A stretch of 64,000 nt of DNA from Denitratimonas tolerans (GCF_037203605.1 NZ_JBBDHC010000017.1:1-64000); one strand, 5' to 3'. Positions 1 through 9,544 are shown, counted from the first letter of the stretch. Notes: generated by a model not told the origin, from the sequence alone. Made by a program: numbers and translations.

Positions 1-9
1 CACATCTCG

Positions 10-79
10 GTAGGTCGGCCCTACGTGGCCGACGCTGCCGGGCATCGAACACTGCGTCGGGGACGTAGCCCCGACCTGC
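10..79. repeat. REP pair (type B forward, type A reverse)
   Basis: Type B element at 10-33: foot GTAG, stem GTCGGCC, loop CTACGT, stem GGCCGAC. A type A element in the opposite orientation follows at 56-79, with stem GTCGGGG/CCCCGAC and the foot mutated to GCAG (read as CTGC here). This is the first copy of the family that recurs across the window. Two other small hairpins follow, at 93-119 and 149-175, of the GGCGGAA...TTCCGCC type, before the 3' end of ppnN. Confidence 0.85.
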
Positions 80-203
80 GAATCTATCGCAGGGTGGAAT
101 CGCCGAAGGCGACTCCACCATCACCCCGTCCCACGGCACCGCACCCTCGGCGGAATCCGCTATGCGGCTCCCGCCCTGCCAGCGCAACGCAGACAGGGAC
201 GGC

Positions 204-1586
204 TCAGGTCAGCAGCCGATAGCAGGGCTTGTAGTCGCCCGACATCTTCATCCGGTTCTGCGCCACGAAGCTCTGCAGGAGTTCGTCCAGGGCGCGCATG
301 ATTTCCGGCTCGCCGTCGATGATGAAGGGACCGTGCTGCTCGATCGCCTGCATGCCCTCCTCCTTCACGTTGCCCGCCACGATGCCCGAGAACGCCCGCC
401 GCAGGTCGGCGGCGAGCACGTGCGCCGGCCGGTCGCGGTAGAGGTGCAGCTTGCGCATGTTCTCGTGGGTCGGGCCGAACGGATGCTGGTATTCCGGCTC
501 GATCTTGAGCGACCAGTTGAAGAAGAACGCATCCTTGCTGTCGAGCCGATGCGACTTCACCTTCTCGAAGCCGCGCTGCATGTGGGTCGCCACCTCGCGC
601 GGATCGTCCACCACGATGTGGTAGCGCTCGGCTACGCTCTCGCCCAGCGTCAGGCGCAGGAAGCGGTCGATCTGGTCGAAATAGGCCGCCGACTCGCGCG
701 GGCCGGTGAACACCAGCGGGAAGGGCACGTCGGCGTTCTGCGGATGCAGCAGGATGCCCAGGAGGTACAGGATTTCCTCGGCCGTGCCGACGCCGCCGGG
801 GAACACGATGATGCCGTGCCCGAGGCGCACGAAGGCTTCGAGGCGCTTCTCGATGTCCGGCATGATCACCAGTTCGTTGACGATCGGATTGGGCGACTCG
901 GCCGCGATGATGCCCGGTTCGGTGATGCCGATGTAGCGGTTTGCACGGCGGCGCTGCTTGGCGTGCGCGATGGTCGCGCCCTTCATCGGCCCCTTCATCG
1001 CCCCCGGCCCGCAGCCGGTGCAGATGTCCAGCGCGCGCAGGCCCAGCTGGTAGCCGACATCCTTGGTGTAGATGTACTCGGCGCGACCGATCGAATGGCC
1101 GCCCCAGCACACCACCAGGTTCGGGTCCACGTGCGAGCGCAGCACGCGCGCGTTGCGCAGGATCTCGAACACCGCGTTGGTGATGTCCTCCGGGTTGCTC
1201 AGATCGAAGTCGCCGTTGTTCTGAATCTCCGAAGAGACGTAGGCGATGTCGCGCACCACCGCGAACAGCAGCTCGGCCACGCCCACGATGATCCTGCCAT
1301 CGACGAACGCCTCGGCCGGCGCGTTGGACAGCTCCAGCTTCACCCCGCGATCCTGCTGCTGTACCTGCACGTCGAAATCCGGATAGCGGATCAGCGCCGC
1401 ACGCGGGTCATCCGTGGCGCTGCCGGACGTCAGCACCGCCAGGGTGCAGCGGCGCAGGAGGTCATGCAGCCCGCCCCTGGAGGCATCGCGCAGGCGACTC
1501 ACCTCCTGGCGGGAAAGGATATCCAGCCCGGCGCGCGGGAACACGCGGGCATTGACGGTCGCGGGGGTGCTGCTCATCGGAGGCAT
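204..1586 (-). CDS. ppnN: PpnN-type nucleotide 5'-monophosphate nucleosidase (LOG family)
   Basis: Predicted to hydrolyse the N-glycosidic bond of purine and pyrimidine nucleoside monophosphates, releasing ribose 5-phosphate and base. In E. coli the PpnN enzyme (454 aa) is stimulated by (p)ppGpp. The 460-residue product has the full PpnN length and both LOG-family motifs: GCGPGAMKGP at residues 191-200 and PGGVGTAEE at 263-271. The N-terminal extension of about 140 residues and the C-terminal part are typical of PpnN rather than of short LOG (cytokinin-activating) proteins. An ATG three codons downstream (1577) is an equally possible start; neither has a clear ribosome binding site. It is a single gene with REP clusters on both sides. 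relA lies in the same window, but nothing links the two beyond the known ppGpp effect. Confidence 0.93.
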   Translation of the reverse strand: MPPMSSTPATVNARVFPRAGLDILSRQEVSRLRDASRGGLHDLLRRCTLAVLTSGSATDDPRAALIRYPDFDVQVQQQDRGVKLELSNAPAEAFVDGRIIVGVAELLFAVVRDIAYVSSEIQNNGDFDLSNPEDITNAVFEILRNARVLRSHVDPNLVVCWGGHSIGRAEYIYTKDVGYQLGLRALDICTGCGPGAMKGPMKGATIAHAKQRRRANRYIGITEPGIIAAESPNPIVNELVIMPDIEKRLEAFVRLGHGIIVFPGGVGTAEEILYLLGILLHPQNADVPFPLVFTGPRESAAYFDQIDRFLRLTLGESVAERYHIVVDDPREVATHMQRGFEKVKSHRLDSKDAFFFNWSLKIEPEYQHPFGPTHENMRKLHLYRDRPAHVLAADLRRAFSGIVAGNVKEEGMQAIEQHGPFIIDGEPEIMRALDELLQSFVAQNRMKMSGDYKPCYRLLT

Positions 1587-1632
1587 TCGTCTCGTTCAGC
1601 CAAATCGGCCGGCAAGGATGCCACAAGCATTC

Positions 1633-1907
1633 GTCGGGGACGTAGCCCCGACCTACGCCCCCTCGTAGGTCGGCCCTACGCGGCCGACGCCACACCCCAC
1701 ACCCCTCGTAGGTCGGCCCTACGCGGCCGACGCTGCGCCACGCCACACCGCACACACACCACCCACACCCCGTCGGGGACGTAGCCCCGACCTACGCCCC
1801 CTCGTAGGTCGGCCCTACGCGGCCGACGCCACACCCCCCCGTAGGTCGGCCCTACGCGGCCGACGCCACACCCCACACCCCCCGTAGGTCGGCCCTACGC
1901 GGCCGAC
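1633..1907. repeat. REP array, seven elements
   Basis: Seven GTAG-footed hairpins: type A reverse at 1633-1656 and 1772-1795, type B forward at 1665-1688, 1708-1731, 1804-1827, 1841-1864 and 1884-1907. Linkers are C/A-rich (CACACCCC-like). The array fills most of the 442-base gap between ppnN and fimT. The remainder (1908-2028) holds the fimT leader with an AGGAG ribosome binding site six bases before the ATG. Confidence 0.9.
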
Positions 1908-2028
1908 GCTGCGCCACACATCCCACGTCACCGAACGGCCATCGGGTCGGGCCAACCGATCATCGGGCAAGACTGGCCTCACGCCCAAGTGCCACACTAG
2001 CCTGTACCAGTGAAAACAGGAGCCTGAG

Positions 2029-2643
2029 ATGCATTCCCGCCTCGGACAACCCCAACGAACGCTCGGCTTCACCCTCGTGGAACTGATCGTGACGATTGCA
2101 ATCGTCGCCATCCTCGCGGCCATTGCGCTCCCCAGCTTCCGGGAGTTCAGCCTGCGGATGACCGCCACCACCAACACCAACGAACTGGTCGGCGCGCTCA
2201 ACACCGCCCGCGCCGAAGCCGTACGCCGTGGTCGCAGCGTCGCCGTCGTGGCCAACGGCGGAAACTGGAACGATGGCTGGCAGGTCGTGGCTGCCAAGGT
2301 AACCGGCGGCGTCCTCGAAGACCCTCCCACCTCGCCGGGTGCCACGGCGGCGGCATGCGCGGCCTCGATCGAGAATGGCGTTTCCATGTGCGTCCAGCAC
2401 CGCGGCGCCATGGAAAACGGATTCACCCTGCTGGCGTTCGCCACCGGCTCAGGTGGAGACGACGGCATCGTGGTCTTTTCCCCGACCGGCGCCCTGCGCG
2501 GCGCGACCGAATTCGACTTCAGCATCTGCCGCCCCACGGACATGAAAGATCCAGCCCAGTCCCGGCGCGTCCACGTGGCTCCCAGCGGAATCATCGATGC
2601 GCGGCGCGACACGACCGGCGCCCCCGCGGGTGAATGCAACTAA
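2029..2643 (+). CDS. fimT: FimT/GspH-family minor pseudopilin
   Basis: Minor pilin of the type IV pilus priming complex, processed by PilD and placed at the pilus tip with PilV, PilW, PilX and PilE. The N-terminus carries the class III signal GFTLVELIVTIAIVAILAA: a positively charged leader, Gly at -1, Phe at +1, Glu at +5, then the hydrophobic alpha1 helix. The rest (204 residues in total) has the GspH/FimT layout with a Cys-containing C-terminal half. AGGAG lies six bases before the ATG. It is the first gene of an operon in which all following genes are spaced by a few bases or overlap. FimT proteins of Xanthomonadales and Legionella have been linked to DNA binding during natural transformation; that role is inferred here only from family membership. 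Confidence 0.9.
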   Translation: MHSRLGQPQRTLGFTLVELIVTIAIVAILAAIALPSFREFSLRMTATTNTNELVGALNTARAEAVRRGRSVAVVANGGNWNDGWQVVAAKVTGGVLEDPPTSPGATAAACAASIENGVSMCVQHRGAMENGFTLLAFATGSGGDDGIVVFSPTGALRGATEFDFSICRPTDMKDPAQSRRVHVAPSGIIDARRDTTGAPAGECN

Positions 2644-2658
2644 ATGGAGAGCGGCCCA

Positions 2659-3165
2659 ATGCGAATCTTTCCCCGCCAGCGCGGCTTTACCCTGCTCGAA
2701 GTGCTGATCTCCATCCTCGTGTTCAGCATAGGGCTGCTGGGAGTCGCCGGCCTGATGGTGCTTTCCGTTCGCACCAACCACAGCGCGTTCCTGCGCACCC
2801 AGGCCTCCTTCCTGGGCGAATCCATGGCCGACCGCATGCGCACCAACCTCGGCTGGATCGACCAGTACAACGGCACCTACAACGCCAGCACCGCAACGGG
2901 CACCGCCGACTGCCGAACCGCCAGCTGCACGCCCACCCAGCTCGCCGCCTATGACCGGCTGATGTGGAGTCAACAACTTGTCGAACACCTCCCGGCGCCC
3001 ACCGCCGTCATCAATTGCGACAACCTGCCGCCCAATCCGGGCTACGCCGGCTCCCAGCCTTATGGGGGGCTCTGCAGAATGACCATCACCTGGACCGAGG
3101 CCGACCTGTCCAGAACCGGCGGCACGCCCGCCACCCAGACCTTCGCATGGGTGTTCCAGCCATGA
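2659..3165 (+). CDS. pilV: Type IV pilus minor pilin PilV
   Basis: PilV connector minor pilin (168 residues). The prepilin motif is RGFTLLEVLISILVFSIGLL, with Gly/Phe at the cleavage site and Glu at +5, followed by the LLGVAGLMV...R segment usual for PilV. I place the start at 2659 rather than at the ATG at 2644, because GGAGAG (2646-2651) sits seven bases before 2659 and the longer form would put extra residues before the leader. The stop codon overlaps the pilW start (ATGA), so the two are translationally coupled. Confidence 0.9.
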   Translation: MRIFPRQRGFTLLEVLISILVFSIGLLGVAGLMVLSVRTNHSAFLRTQASFLGESMADRMRTNLGWIDQYNGTYNASTATGTADCRTASCTPTQLAAYDRLMWSQQLVEHLPAPTAVINCDNLPPNPGYAGSQPYGGLCRMTITWTEADLSRTGGTPATQTFAWVFQP

Positions 3166-4499
3166 GCATCTCATTCTCCGCCATGCGCGCGCATCGCCCG
3201 CAGCACTCCGGCTTCACCCTGGTGGAAGTGCTCGTCGCGGTGGCACTCGGCCTGTTGCTGATGGCCGGCATCATCACCCTGTTCAGCGGCATCAGCGGCA
3301 CCAACAAGGTGCAGAGCGGCCTGGCCCGCCTGCAGGAAAACGGCCGTTTTGCCCTGATGCGCATGGAAACCGACATGCGCATGGCGGCCGGCCAGTACTG
3401 CAGCTCCACCACCGGCGCCAGCGTGAAAGGCACCACGGTCCCGGTCCTGCCGAGCCGCGCGCCCATGGTGTACGCCAGGGATCTGAATCTGCCCGACAGC
3501 AACATCAACAGCATCGACGCGACCGGCAATCCCACCACGGCATCGGCCGCGGCCGCTTACGTGCTCAGCCCGCGCTGGTTCATCCAGGGCTACACCTGCA
3601 CCACAACGGCCTGCACGCCGGCTCTCACTGCCGCAAATACCGGAATCCCCGACATGGGCCTTGCGGTCGGCAGCCGCGTACCGGGTTCGGACGTACTCAC
3701 CGTGCGCTACCTGCGCGGCTCGGGCTGGACGGTTCCGCTGAACACTTGTTCCACGCCCACGGGAGGCACGATCGCCGGAGGCACCGTGATCACCGTCGCC
3801 CCGCAGACCGGCGACGACCCGTTCAACATGACGGCCGGCCTTGCGCTGGTGTCCGACTGCATTGCGCCCGCGATCCTGCCGATCAGCGCGGTCAACGTGG
3901 GCAGCAAGACACTGACGGTAGACGGCAACGTCCTCGCCGGCGCCCCCGGCCAGCTCTGCAACGGCAGCTCGCTGCGCGACGCGCGTCTGTTCGATTTCAC
4001 CAACGATTTCGTCACCGTCAGCTACTACCTGGTATTCCGCGGCGACGATAGCCCGGATGCCCGCCCCAACAGCGCCGCATCCCAGCGCCTGATCCCGGTA
4101 CTGGTACGGAGCGAGAACGGCGTGGCCCAGGAGCTGGTGCGCGGCGTGGATCTATTGGCCTTCCGCTTCGGGGTGCTGCAGGGCGACGGCAATACACGCC
4201 TCATGACCGCGGCGGAAATCACCACCACCAGCCCGGTCGGATGCGCCGTGGCACCGCCTGGCACCACCATGGAGCCGGGCTGCCTGTGGCGCTCTGTCCG
4301 CACCATCGAGCCGCATCTTCTGGTCAATTCGGTGGACGAAGTGAACACGATCGACGCAATCGGCCGCAGCTACCGTTTCGATGGAACCGATTACCCCATC
4401 CCGGCAGCCTCGGACACGCTTCCCTCCGGCCTTCAGGTCGGAAACATGAACCGCCGCGAATTCATCGGCTATTTCTCCGTACGCAACGGCAACCTGTAG
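3162..4499 (+). CDS. pilW: Type IV pilus minor pilin PilW
   Basis: PilW minor pilin (445 residues from the ATG at 3162). The prepilin peptide is SGFTLVEVLVAVALGLLLMA, with Gly at -1, Phe at +1 and Glu at +5. This is followed by a long extracellular region rich in Thr, Ala and Cys, as expected for PilW, which is among the largest minor pilins. The frame is open further upstream to 2964, but that extension lies inside pilV and lacks a leader, so the ATGA overlap with pilV is the better start. A second ATG at 3183 gives a shorter leader. PilW works with FimT/FimU, PilV, PilX and PilE to prime pilus assembly and to carry PilY1 to the tip. Confidence 0.9.
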   Translation: MSISFSAMRAHRPQHSGFTLVEVLVAVALGLLLMAGIITLFSGISGTNKVQSGLARLQENGRFALMRMETDMRMAAGQYCSSTTGASVKGTTVPVLPSRAPMVYARDLNLPDSNINSIDATGNPTTASAAAAYVLSPRWFIQGYTCTTTACTPALTAANTGIPDMGLAVGSRVPGSDVLTVRYLRGSGWTVPLNTCSTPTGGTIAGGTVITVAPQTGDDPFNMTAGLALVSDCIAPAILPISAVNVGSKTLTVDGNVLAGAPGQLCNGSSLRDARLFDFTNDFVTVSYYLVFRGDDSPDARPNSAASQRLIPVLVRSENGVAQELVRGVDLLAFRFGVLQGDGNTRLMTAAEITTTSPVGCAVAPPGTTMEPGCLWRSVRTIEPHLLVNSVDEVNTIDAIGRSYRFDGTDYPIPAASDTLPSGLQVGNMNRREFIGYFSVRNGNL

Positions 4500-4506
4500 G
4501 TCGCAT

Positions 4507-5178
4507 ATGGCTATTCACAACTTCTCCAAGCTCGGCCTCATCCCGGCCCGCCAGCGCGGCGCCGTGCTGTTCATCGCGCTCATCATGCTGGTACTCATCA
4601 CCCTGATCGCCCTGGCGGCCAGCAGCTCCTCCATGCTGCAGGAAAAAATGGTCGGCGGCATGCGCAACCAGCAGCTCAGCGCCATGGGCGCCGACAGCGG
4701 ATTGCGCGGAGCCGAATCCTGGCTGTGGAACCTGGACTTCAACGCCGCAACAGGCCAGCCCCTGCCGCCCTGCATCGGCAGCAGCACCGGGACCTGCGTG
4801 CAGCGTCCGCAGGTGGACGGAACGCTGAAGGCCGGAGTGCAGTCATTCCGCACCGCGCGAAACTGGGTCACGCCGCCAGCGGGTGCTTTCACCTACAACC
4901 ACACGCTCACGGGCCTGACCGGCAACCTGCAAACGGCCTCACTGGCCCAGCAGCCGGCCATCATGATCGAAGACATGGGTGCCAACGTGCCCCCCGGCTC
5001 TGGCAACCAGGCCGGTGCCATCGACAGCGAACTGCGCAGCCAGGCCGGCAAGTCCAACTTCTACCGCATCACCGCGCGCAGCCAGGGCGGCAACAACGCA
5101 TCCATCCGCGTGCTGGAAAGCGTGTTCTCCTCCAGCGACCTCACCAATACCGGCACCCAGTCCAATGCGTCGCCCTGA
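4507..5178 (+). CDS. pilX: Type IV pilus assembly protein PilX
   Basis: PilX minor pilin (223 residues). The N-terminus RQRGAVLFIALIMLVLITLI is the PilX form of the prepilin signal (Gly-Ala instead of Gly-Phe), followed by the conserved QEKMVGGMRNQQLS segment and an ALRGAE-like element (LRGAESWLW). PilX partners PilY1 and the other minor pilins in the tip complex. It lies seven bases after the pilW stop and 27 bases before pilY1, in the conserved order. Confidence 0.9.
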   Translation: MAIHNFSKLGLIPARQRGAVLFIALIMLVLITLIALAASSSSMLQEKMVGGMRNQQLSAMGADSGLRGAESWLWNLDFNAATGQPLPPCIGSSTGTCVQRPQVDGTLKAGVQSFRTARNWVTPPAGAFTYNHTLTGLTGNLQTASLAQQPAIMIEDMGANVPPGSGNQAGAIDSELRSQAGKSNFYRITARSQGGNNASIRVLESVFSSSDLTNTGTQSNASP

Positions 5179-5205
5179 TCCGCGCACCCTCCAAGGAGCC
5201 TCGTC

Positions 5206-8200
5206 ATGAACAGGATGCACCTCAAGACTTCCCTGATGGCCGCGGCCATCACCTTTGCCAGCGCGCTGTCGGGCCTGTCGCAGGCCGCACCGGCAGCCGG
5301 CACCGTGGATCTGCTGACCACGCCGCCCGAGCTCACCGCCAAAGTGGCGCCGAACGTGGTGCTGACCTTCGATGATTCGGGTTCGATGGCCTGGGATTAC
5401 ATGCCTGACAGGCGACCTTACGACCCGAACAATACCTCCTGGGGAAGCAACCGATGGAAGTGTGCCGGCGTCATCGACCCGCAGGCTGCGGCCGGAACGC
5501 TGAAGGCGCTGCCGATGAACGGTGTCTATTACAACCCCAACACCATCTACCGACCACCGCTGTACGAGAACGGCACCAGCTTTCCCGCCGCATCTTTTAC
5601 CGCCGCATGGCGTGAGGGCATTCAACACAATCGTCCCGGAGGAACTGCTTCGTCAACGAGCAATCTGTCGACGCTGAGCTTTTGCGGGGCGACGGGTGCC
5701 GGCTATTACCGCTACACCGGCCCGGCATTGACTGCCGATGCCAACGGAAAGATATCCAACACGGGAACGCTTTACACCACCAACAACTGGACCTGGGTGC
5801 CCCTTCCCGCGGCGGAACGACAGAACTTCGCCAACTGGTACTCCTATTACCGCTACCGCAAGATCGCAGCCATCAGCGGCACCTCGCACGCTTTCGCCGA
5901 TTTCGACCACGGGATCCGGGTCGCCTGGCAGAACATCAACTCCAACACCACAGCCAACCCCTTCGTTGCAGGCGGCACCACGATTCTTTCTCCTTTCCAG
6001 GGTGCCACCCGGACAAAATTCTACAACTGGCTGTTCAACAACCCGGCAAGCGGTGGTACTCCAAATCAGGCCGCTGCCAACCGCGTGGGAACCCTGTTCA
6101 CCTACGGCAACAACAGCAATCGCCTTACAACCAAGAACCCTTACTACGACCCCGATTCCGGGCGCGAGCTGGCCTGCCGCAAGAACTTCCACATCCAGAT
6201 GACCGACGGCATGTGGAACGGCGGCTCCGTTACCACCACCAGCAACGACAACTCCCCCCTACCCCGCACCCTTCCGGACGGCAGGACATACGGAAAGGGC
6301 ACCTTAGGCGGTCCGACCACCCTCTACTGGAATGAGGGCACGCCAAACACCCGCGGCATGGCCGACATCGGTTTCCACTTCTGGGCCACAGACCTGCGTC
6401 CGGACTTCCAGACCAATGCCCAGACCAAGCTCAAGGTGCGCCCTTATCTGGCCGATCGCACCACCGGCGTCACCGGCAGCACGCCGCTGAATCCGGGCGA
6501 CAACTGGCTGGACAATCCCGAGGTCTACTGGAATCCCGCCAACAACCCAGCGACCTGGCCGCACCTGGTTCAATACATAATCGGCTTCGGCGTGGATGGC
6601 ACCATTCCCGCAACCGATGCCAACCTTTTGCGCCTGCGCAAGGGGCAGGCCGCATGGCCCAACATCCCGAGCAGTGACATAGCTGAAAAAATCGACGACA
6701 TGTGGCACGCGGCCGTCAACAGTCGCGGCCAGTTCTTCGCCGCCGCCAACCCCGACGAGCTGATCGACGCCATGCGCAAGATCATCGCCAGCGTGGTGGC
6801 GCAGAGCACCTCCTCCACACCGGCGGCCGTATCCCTTCCCATCCTTACCGGTGGGAACTCGATCTACCAGGGCGGCTACGACAGCAGCGGATGGGCCGGC
6901 AGCCTGATTCGTCGCAAGATCGACGCCACCGGCCAGCCCGGCGAGTCGGAATGGAATGCGGCCTGCATCCTGACGGGTGGCCAGTGCCCGGACCCGACCG
7001 GCTCCAGCACCGCGCGCGATCCGAACTCGCGCGTGATCATCACCTCCGATGGCCAGGGCACCGGCATTCCGTTCCGCCTCACCTCGCTGACCACCGCGCA
7101 AAGAGCCGGGCTTGATTCGGACGGGCACGGCGCCAAGCGGGTGGACTATATTCGCGGCGACCGTACCCAGGAGTCACTCCCCGCAACGCCGCTGATGCGC
7201 CTGCGCACCTCGGTGCTGGGTGCGATCATCAACGGCGAGCCGGCGTACGTCTCCGCGCCGCGCTCGGGCTTCCACGACGTATTTCCGCCCAGCTCGCCGG
7301 AGGCCATTGCGGCGGCCGCGAACGAGGATGACAGCTACGCCGGCTACCAGAACGCCGAGCGCGCGCGCGCGCCCACCGTTTACGCGGGTGCCAACGACGG
7401 CATGCTGCACGCCTTCGATGCGGCGTCAGGCAAGGAGCTGTGGGCCTACATCCCCAACTTCCTGATCGAAAATGGCCGCCTCTCTGCCATTACCGACCGC
7501 AACTCGGATCTCGTCCCCGGCGTCGACTCCCCGGCACGCGAAGCCGACGTGTTCATCAACGGCAAGTGGCGCACCATCCTGCTGGGCTCGGCCCGCCTGG
7601 GCGGGCGCGGCATCTATGCGCTGGATGTCACCGATCCCAACCCTGGCAGCGAAAGCGCCGCCAGCGGTACCGGCAAGATCGCGCTGTGGGAGTTCACCAG
7701 CGGCACCACCGCCAGCGCGGCGGGCGATCCGCCCTGCGCGGCGGGCTCGCGCACCTGCGCGTCCCTGGGCTACACCTATGATTCCGCCAACGTGGCGCGC
7801 ATCAAGTACCAGGACAAATGGGTTGCGGTGGTTTCCAGCGGCTACTTCCCCAACAAGGCCGAATCAGCGGCAAATGCCAACGACATCAACGAAGCCGCCG
7901 CCTCGCGCACCTCGCTTCTGGTGATCGACATCGCCACCGGCAAGCTGATCCGGGAAATCCGCACCAGCGCCGCGCCGCAGACTCTTCCCCCCGGCTTCAA
8001 GACCTTCGGCCTTTCCACCCCGATGGTGTACGACGAAGGCTCGAACGAAGTGGACGACATCGTGTACGCCGGCGACCTGGCCGGCAACCTGTGGCGCTTC
8101 GATCTTTCCGACGGAACCGATCCCGCCAACTGGAAGGTGGACCTGATGTTCACCAGCTACGGCAACGGTGGCGCCGCCAATGCGGGCGAGCAGCCGATTG

Positions 8201-8967
8201 CCTACAACCCGACCGCGCTGCGCGATCCGTCCACCCGCCGCGCGATGATCGTGGTGGGCACCGGCAAGTACCTGGGAGAAGAGGATCGCACCAGCACCAT
8301 CAAGGAGCAGGCGTGGTACGGCATTCGCGACTATGGCACGGCATCCAGCCATTACCCGATCCGCGTCAACCAGCTGATTACCCAGACGCTGACGCAGTCC
8401 GGCAGCGATCGCACCGTCTCCGGCTACACGGGTCCGACCGGCACCGTGCCATCCAGCGCGCCATTCATGCGCGTCGGGAGGAAAAGCGGCAGTGTCGCGG
8501 TAACGGACAGCGTACGCGCGCAGGGCTGGCGCGTGCGGCTGAACATCGCCACTGAAAAGGGCGAGCGTGCGCAGCGCCGCGCCGTTCCCATGGTCACCGC
8601 CAACGTGGCCCTGGTCTACGGGCTCATCCCCAAGAGCGACGATCCCTGCGATCCGGGCAACCGCTATTCGGTCATGGCCATCGACGGCGGCACCGGCGCG
8701 GCGCTGGCCATGAGCTCGGGCGAAGTGGCCGGCAGCGGCGTGGGCATCGTCGGCGGCGTTGCGCAGGCCGAATCGCCTCCGGCCGATCCCGCTGTGGTTC
8801 GCGGCGGCGGCGGCGGAACCTACACGGATCCCGATGGAAACGTCGTGCAGCAGCCGGCCATCGTCATCCCCGGCCTCAGCGACGAACTCAGCGATGCAGT
8901 CAACCAGGCCCTGAGCGTCGTCCCGCCCTGGCACCGCGGCGCCTGGCGCAACCTGCTGGAATGGTAA
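5206..8967 (+). CDS. pilY1: PilY1 tip adhesin / mechanosensor
   Basis: Large secreted pilus-tip protein (1253 residues) needed for pilus extension, adhesion and surface sensing. A signal peptide ends near residue 27 (QAAPA). Just after it, DDSGSM at residues 56-61 is a MIDAS-like DxSxS motif, which points to a von Willebrand A-type N-terminal domain like that of Pseudomonas PilY1. The C-terminal third has the PilC/PilY1 beta-propeller signature, e.g. VYAGANDGMLHAFD near residue 725 and repeated GTGKY/GDLAGNLWRFD blades. A possible calcium loop (DRNSDLVPGVD) lies just after the first propeller blade. Start supported by AAGGAG ten bases upstream. It is coupled by position to pilX and followed by a hairpin and pilE. 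Confidence 0.95.
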   Translation: MNRMHLKTSLMAAAITFASALSGLSQAAPAAGTVDLLTTPPELTAKVAPNVVLTFDDSGSMAWDYMPDRRPYDPNNTSWGSNRWKCAGVIDPQAAAGTLKALPMNGVYYNPNTIYRPPLYENGTSFPAASFTAAWREGIQHNRPGGTASSTSNLSTLSFCGATGAGYYRYTGPALTADANGKISNTGTLYTTNNWTWVPLPAAERQNFANWYSYYRYRKIAAISGTSHAFADFDHGIRVAWQNINSNTTANPFVAGGTTILSPFQGATRTKFYNWLFNNPASGGTPNQAAANRVGTLFTYGNNSNRLTTKNPYYDPDSGRELACRKNFHIQMTDGMWNGGSVTTTSNDNSPLPRTLPDGRTYGKGTLGGPTTLYWNEGTPNTRGMADIGFHFWATDLRPDFQTNAQTKLKVRPYLADRTTGVTGSTPLNPGDNWLDNPEVYWNPANNPATWPHLVQYIIGFGVDGTIPATDANLLRLRKGQAAWPNIPSSDIAEKIDDMWHAAVNSRGQFFAAANPDELIDAMRKIIASVVAQSTSSTPAAVSLPILTGGNSIYQGGYDSSGWAGSLIRRKIDATGQPGESEWNAACILTGGQCPDPTGSSTARDPNSRVIITSDGQGTGIPFRLTSLTTAQRAGLDSDGHGAKRVDYIRGDRTQESLPATPLMRLRTSVLGAIINGEPAYVSAPRSGFHDVFPPSSPEAIAAAANEDDSYAGYQNAERARAPTVYAGANDGMLHAFDAASGKELWAYIPNFLIENGRLSAITDRNSDLVPGVDSPAREADVFINGKWRTILLGSARLGGRGIYALDVTDPNPGSESAASGTGKIALWEFTSGTTASAAGDPPCAAGSRTCASLGYTYDSANVARIKYQDKWVAVVSSGYFPNKAESAANANDINEAAASRTSLLVIDIATGKLIREIRTSAAPQTLPPGFKTFGLSTPMVYDEGSNEVDDIVYAGDLAGNLWRFDLSDGTDPANWKVDLMFTSYGNGGAANAGEQPIAYNPTALRDPSTRRAMIVVGTGKYLGEEDRTSTIKEQAWYGIRDYGTASSHYPIRVNQLITQTLTQSGSDRTVSGYTGPTGTVPSSAPFMRVGRKSGSVAVTDSVRAQGWRVRLNIATEKGERAQRRAVPMVTANVALVYGLIPKSDDPCDPGNRYSVMAIDGGTGAALAMSSGEVAGSGVGIVGGVAQAESPPADPAVVRGGGGGTYTDPDGNVVQQPAIVIPGLSDELSDAVNQALSVVPPWHRGAWRNLLEW

Positions 8968-8982
8968 TCTGACGGCATCCAC

Positions 8983-9009
8983 CCTTCGGGCACCTCGCGT
9001 GCCCGAAGG
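8983..9009. other. Perfect hairpin between pilY1 and pilE
   Basis: Eleven-base-pair perfect inverted repeat CCTTCGGGCAC / GTGCCCGAAGG with a five-base loop (CTCGC), placed 15 bases after the pilY1 stop and 24 before the pilE ATG. It has no T-tract, so it is more likely an mRNA stability or processing element than a full terminator; that reading is inference. Confidence 0.6.
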
Positions 9010-9033
9010 CGCACCAGACAGAGGGAACCCACC

Positions 9034-9441
9034 ATGCGTCACCCCATCCAACGCGGCTTCACCCTGATCGAAGTGATGGTCGTGGTTGCGATCGTCGCGA
9101 TCCTCGCCGCCATCGCCTACCCGAGCTACTCCGACTACGCCTTCCGCGCCCGCCGCGTCGACGGCAAGGAAATGATGATGCGCGTGGCCGCCGCGCAGGA
9201 GCGCTATTACACCAACCTCAACAGCTACGCGACCGTCGCGCAACTGGGCCTGGGTGATCCACTGGTATCGGAGAAGGGCTACTACACCATCGGCATCGCA
9301 CTGGCCAACAGCAACCAGACCTACACCCTCACCGCCACGCCCGCTTCTTCGCAGGTCGGCGACAAGTGCGGCAATCTCACCCTCACCAATAGCGGCAACA
9401 AGGGCTTCGCCGGCACCGAATCCAACGGCAAATGCTGGTAG
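9034..9441 (+). CDS. pilE: Type IV minor pilin PilE
   Basis: PilE-type minor pilin of the fimT-pilV-W-X-Y1-E operon (135 residues). The prepilin motif RGFTLIEVMVVVAIVAILAA is followed by YPSYSDYAFRARR and the ERYYTNLNSY segment typical of Xanthomonadales and Pseudomonas PilE. Two cysteines near the C-terminus (CGNLTL... and the final KCW) probably form the D-region disulfide. GAGGGA precedes the ATG. It is the last gene of the operon and is closed by a strong terminator. Confidence 0.92.
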   Translation: MRHPIQRGFTLIEVMVVVAIVAILAAIAYPSYSDYAFRARRVDGKEMMMRVAAAQERYYTNLNSYATVAQLGLGDPLVSEKGYYTIGIALANSNQTYTLTATPASSQVGDKCGNLTLTNSGNKGFAGTESNGKCW

Positions 9442-9469
9442 CACCTCCAGCACCACAGTAAATCCCCCC

Positions 9470-9499
9470 ATCGGGCCGCCTCGCGCGGCCCGATTTTTT
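9470..9499 (+). terminator. Intrinsic terminator of the minor pilin operon
   Basis: Ten-base-pair stem ATCGGGCCGC / GCGGCCCGAT with loop CTCGC, followed directly by six T residues. It sits 28 bases after the pilE stop. Confidence 0.9.
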
Positions 9500-9520
9500 G
9501 CCCCGCGCGCCACATCCCCC

Positions 9521-9544
9521 GTAGGTCGGCCCTACGTGGCCGAC
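9521..9544 (+). repeat. REP element, type B
   Basis: Single GTAG-footed type B hairpin (stem GTCGGCC/GGCCGAC, loop CTACGT) between the pilE terminator and the 3' end of hipA. Confidence 0.85.

Noticed and set aside
5178..9034. Antisense frames opposite pilY1 and pilE, including one of 549 codons
   Set aside because: They are Gly/Ala/Arg-rich shadows without a start signal; the plus-strand genes are well supported.
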